From: Phycisphaerales bacterium
GTDB lineage: Bacteria > Planctomycetota > Phycisphaerae > Tepidisphaerales > Tepidisphaeraceae
Length of the DNA: 6,787 bases
Direction of reading: 5' to 3'
NCBI GenBank assembly: GCA_028288905.1
Contig: JAQGHJ010000797.1
Location: 1-6,787 of the forward strand
The position numbers were made by a program, and so were the translations under genes. The notes below the pieces were generated by a model. It was given only the letters and a program-made list of their open reading frames with translations, searched no databases and was not told where the DNA came from. Below, piece after piece: positions 1 through 5,073 of this stretch. Position 1 is the first letter of the stretch, and each line of letters starts with the position of its first letter.

Positions 1-410
1 GCCACGGCATCGACATCGTGGAGACGTCCCGCATCCGCAAGCTGGTCGACCACCACGGCACCCACTTCCTCGACCGCGTGTTCACCCCGGCCGAGCAGGC
101 CTACTGCAACCGGAACCCGAAGCGGTACTTCGAGCACCTCGCCGGCCGGTTCGCGGCCAAGGAGGCGGTGCTGAAGGTGCTCGGCACCGGCTGGCGCGGC
201 GGGATCGCCTGGACGGACGTGGAGGTGGTGAAGGCCCTGAGTGGCCAGCCGAGCGTCGCCCTGACCGGCGAGAGCGCACGGATCGCGGCCGACCTCGGGA
301 TCGTCCGCTGGCACCTGAGCATCAGCCACATCGAGACGCACGCGACGGCCAGCGCGATCGGGCTGGCGTCCCGCGAGGCGGCCGCCGGGACGCCGCCTGC
401 CGGCGCGTGA
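1..410 (+). CDS. acpS: Holo-[acyl-carrier-protein] synthase, 5'-truncated by the window edge
   Basis: AcpS transfers the 4'-phosphopantetheine arm of coenzyme A to a serine of apo acyl carrier protein, making it active for fatty acid synthesis; it is a cytoplasmic Mg-dependent enzyme. The frame is open from base 3 and reads HGIDIVE at the edge, the conserved first strand whose Asp (bases 12-14) binds metal. The family's second signature, RFAAKEAVLK, starts at base 147 and carries the metal-binding Glu (162-164). WTDVEV and SISH (318-329) fit the remaining conserved strands. The true start lies upstream of the window: the GTG at 18 falls after the essential Asp, so it is not the start. About 136 codons are present, near the full family length of 120-130, so only a few residues are missing. 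The Ala/Gly/Pro-rich C-terminal end looks like an unstructured extension. It is followed by a 132-nt gap, so co-transcription with the next gene is uncertain. Confidence 0.93.
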   Translation, partial: HGIDIVETSRIRKLVDHHGTHFLDRVFTPAEQAYCNRNPKRYFEHLAGRFAAKEAVLKVLGTGWRGGIAWTDVEVVKALSGQPSVALTGESARIAADLGIVRWHLSISHIETHATASAIGLASREAAAGTPPAGA

Positions 411-450
411 CCGCATTTCGTTACCCGGCGCGGTCGCACCCGGCGTGGCG

Positions 451-479
451 TTACCCCGTGGCGGGGAATGCCCTATTAT
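451..479 (+). promoter_or_regulatory. Candidate sigma-70-type promoter upstream of the EEP gene
   Basis: TATTAT at 474-479 matches the -10 consensus at 5 of 6 positions, and such an AT-only hexamer is rare in this GC-rich DNA. Seventeen bases upstream, TTACCC (451-456) is a weak -35 (3 of 6). Transcription would start near 486, giving a leader of about 57 nt before the ATG at 543. A small hairpin, CCCCG-TGG-CGGGG (454-466), overlaps the spacer. This placement is one reason for preferring the start at 543 over 468. Sequence match only. Confidence 0.4.
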
Positions 480-482
480 CGG

Positions 483-498
483 CCCGGCGGCCGCCGGG
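483..498. repeat. Perfect 16-bp palindrome in the acpS-EEP gap
   Basis: CCCGGCGG is followed directly by its reverse complement CCGCCGGG. It lies just downstream of the candidate -10 box, at the expected transcription start, so it could be an operator or a 5' leader hairpin. No T-run follows, so it is not a standard terminator. GC-rich palindromes arise easily by chance in this base composition. Confidence 0.35.
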
Positions 499-542
499 TG
501 GCCGCACCCGCCCGCTGCGCCGAGTTGGCCACTGTTACGTCC

Positions 543-1742
543 ATGATCCTCTCTACCTTTCGCGCCCTCTTCCGCGTCCTCGGCGTCTGGCTGGTCAGCG
601 GAACGCTACTGAACTTCAGTAAGCACCCGCACTGGTACGTCCGGGCCTGGGACTTCCCCCGGGCGTTCACTGCCGGCCTGGCGACCGTGGTCGGGGCCGG
701 CTACGGCCTACTGTCCGGCGGGCGGTGGTCCGGTCGGCGGCCGCCCCGCTGGCGGCCGTTCCGCCGACAGCAGACGTCCGGACTCAGTTGGCCGGACCGG
801 CTGCTGCTCGGTGGGCTCGCGCTCACCATCGCCCGGCAGCTGTACCTGATCTATCCCTACACCACGCTCGCCCGGACGGTCGTCAAGCGGTCGACCGCCC
901 CGGGCGGCCCCGACTCCTTCCGCCTCGTGATCTCGAACGTGCTGATGGAGAACCGCGAGCACGAGAAGTGGCTCCGCGTGGTCCGCGAGGCCGACCCGGA
1001 CGTGATCGTTGCCGTCGAGGTGGACGCCGCGTGGGACGCCGCCCTCGCCCCGCTAAAGGCCGACTACCCGTACGTGCTCCGCCGGCCGCAGGAGAACTAC
1101 TACGGCATGGCCATCTACTCGCGGCTGCCGTTCGACGGCGACCCGCAGGTGCGGTTCCTCGTGCAGGACGACGTCCCGTCGGCCCGCGTGATGCTCCGGC
1201 TCCGGGACGGGCAGCGGGTCCGGTTGCACGCCCTGCACCCGCGGCCGCCCGAGCCGCTGCGCGACCAAGACTCCGCCCCGCGCGACGCCGAGTTGGTCAC
1301 GGTCGGCCGGGAGATCGGCGAGCACGAGCGCGACCTGCCGACCGTCGTCTGCGGCGACCTGAACGACGTCGCCTGGTCGTACACGACCCAACTTTTCCTG
1401 CGACTCAGCCGGCTGCTCGACCCCCGCCGCGGCCGCGGATCGTTCAACAGCTTCAACGCGAACAGCCGGCTGTTCCGGTTCCCGCTCGACCACGTCTTCC
1501 ACTCGGACGAGTTCCGGCTGATCGACATGCGGGTGCTGCCGCACGTCGGGTCCGACCACTTCCCGGTCATGATCGAGCTGAGCTGCCAACCCTACGCGGC
1601 GCGTCGGGTGCAAACGCCGTCGGAGCCGACGGCCGCGGACCAGGAGGAGGCGTCCGAGATCCTGGGCACCCAGGCCCAGCGCGAGGCCGAGGGCAAGGGG
1701 AAAGGCCACGTCGGGCGAACGCGGGGGGACACGCATGGTTGA
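543..1742 (+). CDS. Membrane-anchored endonuclease/exonuclease/phosphatase (EEP) family protein
   Basis: EEP-fold enzymes are Mg-dependent phosphodiesterases acting on nucleic acids, phosphoinositides or sphingomyelin; the substrate here is not evident. From the ATG at 543 (399 aa) there are about three hydrophobic segments (residues 4-24, 41-59, 86-105) and then the catalytic domain (about 127-348). All expected active-site motifs are visible: Asn132 in SNVL, Glu159 in AVEVD, His232 in LHALHP, GDLND at 271-275, Asp316-His317, and Ser-Asp-His at 337-339. The plan, membrane segments then EEP domain, resembles YafD-like proteins. A charged, low-complexity tail of about 50 residues follows. An in-frame ATG at 468 would add 25 Arg/Pro-rich residues, but the first membrane helix begins right after 543 and a candidate promoter lies over 468. 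Neither start has an SD. The 3' end overlaps pcs by 8 nt, suggesting a shared mRNA and possibly a lipid-linked role. Confidence 0.85.
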   Translation: MILSTFRALFRVLGVWLVSGTLLNFSKHPHWYVRAWDFPRAFTAGLATVVGAGYGLLSGGRWSGRRPPRWRPFRRQQTSGLSWPDRLLLGGLALTIARQLYLIYPYTTLARTVVKRSTAPGGPDSFRLVISNVLMENREHEKWLRVVREADPDVIVAVEVDAAWDAALAPLKADYPYVLRRPQENYYGMAIYSRLPFDGDPQVRFLVQDDVPSARVMLRLRDGQRVRLHALHPRPPEPLRDQDSAPRDAELVTVGREIGEHERDLPTVVCGDLNDVAWSYTTQLFLRLSRLLDPRRGRGSFNSFNANSRLFRFPLDHVFHSDEFRLIDMRVLPHVGSDHFPVMIELSCQPYAARRVQTPSEPTAADQEEASEILGTQAQREAEGKGKGHVGRTRGDTHG

Positions 1743-2544
1743 ACCCAACGCCGTAGCAGCCGCGGACGCGGCGCTCGCCGAGCCGCTCCCGGCGGCCGCC
1801 CCACCGTCGGCCGTCGCCGTGACCGCGGCCTATGCCGTCCACCTGTTCACGGCGTCCGGCGTCGTCTGCACGTTTTTGGCCGCGGCCGAGGTCTGCTCGC
1901 CGGGCTGCCGTCCGCGCGTCGTGTTCGCGTGGCTCGGGCTCCAGGTCCTGATCGACGCGGCCGACGGCCCGCTCGCCCGGTTGTGCCGGATCAAGCAGAC
2001 GGCCCCCCGCATCGACGGGCGGACGATCGACGACCTCGTCGACTACCTGTCGTACACGTTCGTCCCGCTGCTGCTGGTGTGGCGGATGGGGTGGGTGCCC
2101 GGTTCACACGGCGGGCTGTGGGTCGCCCCGACCATGGTCGCGAGCCTGTTCGGGTTCGCCAACAAGGGGGCGAAGGACGAGGCCGGCGGGTTCTTCCTCG
2201 GGTTCCCGTCGTACTGGAACATCGTCGCCGTGTACGCCGGCTTGGCGCACGCGGCCGCCGGCCCATGGCCTAACGCGGCACTGCTCGTCGTCCTCACCGT
2301 GCTCACGGTCCTGCCGGTCCGGTTCGTCTACCCGAACCTCGCCCCGCAACCGTGGCGCGTACCGCTGCTGGCCGCCACGCTCGTTTGGGCCGCGCTTCTT
2401 GCCGCCCTGCTGCTCGGCGATTACCCGCGAGCACCGGCGTGGCTCGTGGCCGCATCGCTCGTGTACCCAGTGCTATACGTGGTGCTGTCGGTGTGGCTGG
2501 ACCTGCAACGGCGACGGGCCGCGCCCGCGACGTTGCGCGCGTAG
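1735..2544 (+). CDS. pcs: Phosphatidylcholine synthase (CDP-diacylglycerol:choline O-phosphatidyltransferase)
   Basis: Pcs joins CDP-diacylglycerol and choline to give phosphatidylcholine and CMP, an integral inner-membrane reaction. The CDP-alcohol phosphatidyltransferase signature is complete: Asp77-Gly78, Ala81-Arg82, Gly95, Asp99, Asp103. The Arg-Gly spacing is 12 residues rather than the usual 8, which is typical of the Pcs branch. Other Pcs-like landmarks, recalled from rhizobial enzymes, are HLFTASG (36-42), VDYLSYTFVP (102-111), GFPSYWN (156-162) and LPVRFVYP (193-200). At 269 aa with many hydrophobic segments it is close to the family's usual length, with an extra Ala/Pro-rich N-terminal stretch of about 28 residues. 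The ATG at 1735 has a G-rich SD-like run (1723-1729) five bases upstream and overlaps the EEP stop by 8 nt, so coupling is likely. No choline transporter or choline-forming gene is visible, so choline is probably imported or made elsewhere. A general CDP-alcohol transferase is the less likely alternative. Confidence 0.86.
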   Translation: MVEPNAVAAADAALAEPLPAAAPPSAVAVTAAYAVHLFTASGVVCTFLAAAEVCSPGCRPRVVFAWLGLQVLIDAADGPLARLCRIKQTAPRIDGRTIDDLVDYLSYTFVPLLLVWRMGWVPGSHGGLWVAPTMVASLFGFANKGAKDEAGGFFLGFPSYWNIVAVYAGLAHAAAGPWPNAALLVVLTVLTVLPVRFVYPNLAPQPWRVPLLAATLVWAALLAALLLGDYPRAPAWLVAASLVYPVLYVVLSVWLDLQRRRAAPATLRA

Positions 2545-2809
2545 GGCGTGCTTCACCACGATTGCGCACGAACAAAGCCGAACGCCGGTGCGGACTGCTC
2601 GAGGCCGCGGAGGCTTCGTTCCCGCCGCAGCTGCCGTTTTAGCTCGTCAAGCTTCGACGCTTGGGCTGGGGCCAACAGGACGGATGACGGGAGCACGACC
2701 CCGCAGGAGTCAAAGGGGCCCGCCGCCGGTTGTACAGCGGGCAGGCGGGTGGGCACGTCGGGCACCCGAACGCCATCGGGCCTCCGAGTGAAGTAGGTCG
2801 GATCGTCGC
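2545..2809. other. Convergent intergenic region with twin small hairpins
   Basis: This 265-nt gap separates the 3' ends of pcs (+) and the MGLF gene (-). I see no convincing gene. Two short hairpins with identical arms, TCGG-N4-CCGA (2758-2769 and 2776-2787), lie six bases apart near the - strand gene's stop. With stems of only 4 bp and no T-run they are weak terminator candidates. The gap includes a HindIII-type AAGCTT within a loose CGTC...GACG inverted repeat near 2645-2660. A - strand reading frame continues through the region out of frame with the neighbour, but it has no start of its own. Confidence 0.4.
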
Positions 2810-3418
2810 TCAGTCCTTCTGCTTCGTCGCCCCCAGCTCCTTGGCGATCTCGCTCTCGAGCTCGTCGAGCTTGCCCATCTCCTGCCGCTCGGCCGCCACC
2901 ACGTCGGCCATGATCATCCGGTCGATCTCGTCGTCGCTGACGAGGTCCTTGCCGCCGCCGGCCGTCGCGCCGCTGTTCGCGCTCGACTCCATGGAGTCGA
3001 GGAACACCTCCATGCGCTCCTCCATGCTGCCGGCCTGAGCGACCGCCCGCTCCCACTGCGCCTGGGTCTTCGTCAGGTCCATCTCGCCGAACGTCCGCCC
3101 GATCTCCTGGGCCATTAGGTTCATCGCCCCGGCAAATTCCTGTCCGGCCGCGGCCTGCTGCTGGATCAGCATCGCGTTCTTGATCGACAGCAGTTGCCGC
3201 TCGAGCATCCGCTTGACGGTGTGCGTCTTCTTCAGCGCCCCGCGGATGAACTGGTACTGGTTCTCGTCCCCGATCCGCTTGGCGTGCTGGGCGTTCTTGA
3301 CGAAGTCGGCCGCGAACTTCTCCTGCTGCCGGATCGACTTCTCGATCGACCGCATCCCGGCGCGGATCTTCATCTCCCGCTCGATCTTCCGCTCTTCCTT
3401 GCTCTTGAACAGGCCCAT
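2810..3418 (-). CDS. ESCRT-III/Snf7-like protein of the Vps2/Vps24 (CHMP2/CHMP3) type
   Basis: This 202-aa, almost wholly helical protein looks like a bacterial ESCRT-III subunit; such proteins polymerise on membranes and bend or cut them. It opens MGLF, as in CHMP3, with a very basic first helix (about 7-46). A short turn (48-53) follows, then a second long helix (54-105), a third (112-126) and a fourth (131-146) reading SMEERMEVFLDSMES, close to the CHMP EEMLEDTFESM region. After a Gly/Ala/Ser linker comes an acidic last helix, SDDEIDRMI (161-169), where CHMPs have EMEIDRIL. Helix order, charge pattern (basic front, acidic back) and length all fit Vps2/Vps24. PspA/Vipp1 is the main alternative, but the separated acidic C-terminal helix argues against it. 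SD GAGAGG lies 8 nt before this ATG. A GTG at 3436 overlapping the upstream stop (GTGA) would add six residues, but the MGLF start is family-like. It is the last gene of the operon. Confidence 0.72.
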   Translation of the reverse strand: MGLFKSKEERKIEREMKIRAGMRSIEKSIRQQEKFAADFVKNAQHAKRIGDENQYQFIRGALKKTHTVKRMLERQLLSIKNAMLIQQQAAAGQEFAGAMNLMAQEIGRTFGEMDLTKTQAQWERAVAQAGSMEERMEVFLDSMESSANSGATAGGGKDLVSDDEIDRMIMADVVAAERQEMGKLDELESEIAKELGATKQKD

Positions 3419-3432
3419 GATTCCGACCTCTC

Positions 3433-3798
3433 TCACTTCGGGGACGCGGCGGGAGCGGCGGCGGCGTCACGGGCGCGCCGGCGCCGTGGCGGGACGGGGA
3501 GGACCAGGACGATCAGGAACGCTCCGATGCCCACCCACCCGGGGCCCTCGCCTCCGCGGGCGGCGATCATGGCGATGCCGTACGACGCGTAGGCGACCCC
3601 GAACGCGAGTGTGACCCGCCGCGGCCCGCCGGCGGCCGCGATCAGCATGCCGGCGAACGTGGCCAAGCCGTCCGCCCGCTCGTTCACCTCGGCCGACAGC
3701 CGCCGCCCCACGTTCGTCCCGCGGTCCTGCCGCCCGTACCCGAGCGGGATGACCGGTGACGGCGGCAGGCCGGGCTCGTGCGGGGTATGGTCAGGCAT
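3433..3798 (-). CDS. Small PLGY-motif membrane protein (second copy in the operon)
   Basis: I do not recognise a named family. The 121-aa product has a Pro-rich cytoplasm-like N-terminus with IPLGY at 17-21, an amphipathic stretch (about 35-58), a transmembrane segment (60-80) and a last hydrophobic segment (86-103), ending in an Arg-rich tail (RRRRAR, then Ala/Pro). The last segment, VGIGAFLIVLVLPVP, aligns with AGWGAALIALVVPFP of the upstream neighbour at 9 of 15 positions, and both proteins carry PLGY after a Pro-rich lead, so the two look like paralogues. The ATG has a GGGGA sequence 9 nt upstream, sitting in the palindrome CCCCGCGGGG (3809-3818). The stop overlaps an alternative GTG start of the ESCRT-III-like gene. 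A role as membrane anchor or partner for the coiled-coil proteins is inferred from context only. Confidence 0.75.
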   Translation of the reverse strand: MPDHTPHEPGLPPSPVIPLGYGRQDRGTNVGRRLSAEVNERADGLATFAGMLIAAAGGPRRVTLAFGVAYASYGIAMIAARGGEGPGWVGIGAFLIVLVLPVPPRRRRARDAAAAPAASPK

Positions 3799-3832
3799 GT
3801 TCGTAGGTCCCCGCGGGGCAGCGGCGCCGGAT

Positions 3833-4165
3833 TCACCGCCGCCGGGGCGAGTGCCGCCACATCGCGGGGAACGGGACGACGAGGGCGATCAGCGCCGCGC
3901 CCCACCCGGCGAACGCGTAGTTGTCGTTGTACACCCGGCGGCCCCACCCGGCGACCAGCCCGCTGACCAACAAGCCCACGCCGAGGGCGAACACCGCCCG
4001 GCGGAACAGGAACATCATCACGTCTTCGAACGGCACGCCCGCCGGCTTGTGCGTCCCGGGCGACGCGTACCCCAGCGGGACGGCCGGCAGGGGGTCCGCC
4101 GACGGCCGGGGCGACGGGTCGTCCGGGCGGGACGCGGGGTACGATGGGCGTGGCTCGTTCGTCAT
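3833..4165 (-). CDS. Small PLGY-motif membrane protein (first copy in the operon)
   Basis: Unrecognised 110-aa protein. Residues 1-45 are Pro/Ser/Asp-rich and contain VPLGYASP (29-36); two transmembrane segments follow (about 55-74 and 84-104) joined by a short loop with RRVYNDNY, and the C-terminus is basic (RHSPRRR). The start is set by the ATGA overlap at 4162-4165: this ATG shares bases with the stop of the 57-aa gene, and a GAGG sits 4 nt upstream. A longer frame reaches 4255 but would overlap the neighbour extensively. The PLGY motif and final membrane segment match those of the next gene, pointing to a duplication followed by divergence. With two membrane passes and a flexible N-terminus, it could tether or recruit the operon's soluble coiled-coil proteins at the inner membrane; that is inference. 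Confidence 0.78.
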   Translation of the reverse strand: MTNEPRPSYPASRPDDPSPRPSADPLPAVPLGYASPGTHKPAGVPFEDVMMFLFRRAVFALGVGLLVSGLVAGWGRRVYNDNYAFAGWGAALIALVVPFPAMWRHSPRRR

Positions 4166-4335
4166 CGCACCTCGCGACCACTGATCTTCGACCGGCCCCA
4201 CAGCCACAGCCGCACGACCCAGGCGACCGGCTGCAGGGCCGTCCACATCACCCACTCGGCGGCATTCTTGCGGTGCCGCGCCGGGTCGGCCGACGGTCCG
4301 GCGGGACGAACTGGATTGGGATCGCCGGTGCTCAC
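4162..4335 (-). CDS. 57-aa Trp-rich membrane microprotein
   Basis: A tiny gene fixed by two 4-nt overlaps: its GTG start overlaps the upstream stop as GTGA (4332-4335), and its TGA overlaps the downstream start as ATGA (4162-4165). That arrangement is hard to explain unless the gene is translated. The product has a Pro-rich, polar N-terminus (1-24) and one hydrophobic helix (about 25-47) holding five Trp residues (28, 31, 39, 44, 46) and a central Pro36. It ends in a basic tail (RSKISGREVR). The many Trp residues suggest an interfacial or single-pass membrane helix. No SD is seen before the GTG, so expression probably depends on reinitiation after the upstream gene. Function is unknown; the context suggests a small membrane subunit of the same system. 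The frame also extends upstream to 4428 but there it lies inside the neighbouring gene. Confidence 0.72.
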   Translation of the reverse strand: MSTGDPNPVRPAGPSADPARHRKNAAEWVMWTALQPVAWVVRLWLWGRSKISGREVR

Positions 4336-4946
4336 GGCTCGGCCGACGCCTGCTTGTTCCGCACGGCCCGGTCGGCCTCCTCGAACGCCGCCTTCTCCCC
4401 GACCTGGCCCTGGTCCAGGTCGTTCCAAATGTTCATCAGCTCTTGCCCGGCCGACGTCAGCCCGGCCCGGGCCACCGCGTCCTTGTCCGACTGGGCGCCG
4501 AGGTCGAGCAGCTCGTTCAGCCGCTCCATGTACACGTCCTCGGTCACGGCGTCGTCCTCGATCAGCGCGCTGATCTTGGCCACGTCCCGCTCGGTCAGGT
4601 TCAGCCGGCCCATCGCCCCGCTGGCCTTGGGGGCGTTCTCCTTCACCATCCGCACCCGGCTGACCGTCATCAGCTCCTTCGACCGGACGTTCAGCTGCCG
4701 CCCGACCTGCAACTGCTCCTGCGTCTTGAGTTCGAACTGCATCGCCAGCGCCTTCCGCAGCTCCGGCGACTTCTGCGACGCCCCCTGCTGGAAGATGTTC
4801 TGCTTCTCCTTCGCGATCGTCTCGATCCGCTTGAACAGCTTGTCCCGCTCGCGGGTGGCGAGGATCTCCTCCCGCCGCAGCTCGGCCGGCGACAGGTCGC
4901 TGAGCGTCTTGACCTTCTTGCCGAAGATTTTATCGAGCAGCGCCAT
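4332..4946 (-). CDS. Coiled-coil ESCRT-III-like protein, second subunit
   Basis: This 204-aa helical protein shares the plan of the two other long proteins of the operon. It has a short amphipathic, basic N-terminus (MALLDKIFGKKVK), then a long helical hairpin (about 20-52 and 58-104) with a turn at QQGASQKSPE, then shorter helices (117-131, 134-149, 162-177) and a charged end. The hairpin of two long charged helices with a polar turn fits the ESCRT-III alpha1-alpha2 core, but the later part is less clearly CHMP-like than in the 2810-3418 protein. Residues 136-147 (E-x2-Y-x2-RL-x2-LL) resemble the MIM1 motif that recruits Vps4 ATPases in eukaryotes, with Tyr for the first Leu, though it is not at the C-terminus. 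The ATG has no SD; a pure pyrimidine tract precedes it. The stop overlaps the next gene's GTG. An unrelated coiled coil is the alternative. Confidence 0.68.
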   Translation of the reverse strand: MALLDKIFGKKVKTLSDLSPAELRREEILATRERDKLFKRIETIAKEKQNIFQQGASQKSPELRKALAMQFELKTQEQLQVGRQLNVRSKELMTVSRVRMVKENAPKASGAMGRLNLTERDVAKISALIEDDAVTEDVYMERLNELLDLGAQSDKDAVARAGLTSAGQELMNIWNDLDQGQVGEKAAFEEADRAVRNKQASAEP

Positions 4947-4977
4947 GGGGGAGAGGGGAAGAGAAGAAGAGGGGAAG
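4947..4977. repeat. 31-nt homopurine/homopyrimidine tract at the start codon
   Basis: On the + strand every base from 4947 to 4977 is G or A; on the coding (-) strand the mRNA leader is therefore a run of C and U ending directly at the ATG of the 204-aa protein. It replaces an SD. It contains short mirror repeats such as GAAGAGAAG, so triplex-type structure is possible. Confidence 0.7.
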
Positions 4978-5073
4978 TAGGCAGCAGGATCAAGCGGGAC
5001 CGGCGTCCGAAGCGTGCCCTAGCGGGTGCGGTCACCTGCCCCGCATCCGTGTCCGTCTGTGGCTCTCCTGCGC
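4978..5073. other. Spacer between the first two operon genes
   Basis: Together with the purine tract this makes a 127-nt gap, the widest inside the operon. I see no clear -10 box, no strong hairpin with a T-run and no small gene. Co-transcription across it is likely from the shared orientation and theme, but a secondary promoter for the downstream five genes cannot be excluded. Confidence 0.4.

Noticed and set aside
468..542. Longer start for the EEP protein
   Set aside because: The added residues are Arg/Pro-rich with no SD, and a promoter-like box lies across them; the first membrane helix begins at the 543 start.
725..1756. 343-aa + strand open frame within the EEP gene
   Set aside because: Pro/Arg/Ala-rich shadow; the overlapping frame has all EEP catalytic motifs.
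2810..3418. Plain PspA/Vipp1 phage-shock protein
   Set aside because: Related in fold, but the MGLF start, the linker and the separate acidic DEIDRMI helix look more like Vps2/Vps24. PspA remains the main fallback.
2553..3470. 305-aa - strand open frame crossing the convergent gap, whose end reads like a short coiled coil
   Set aside because: Most of it is the Arg/Asp/Gly-rich shadow of the ESCRT-III-like gene, and the part in the gap has no start of its own. The coiled-coil-looking end is too short to call a gene remnant.
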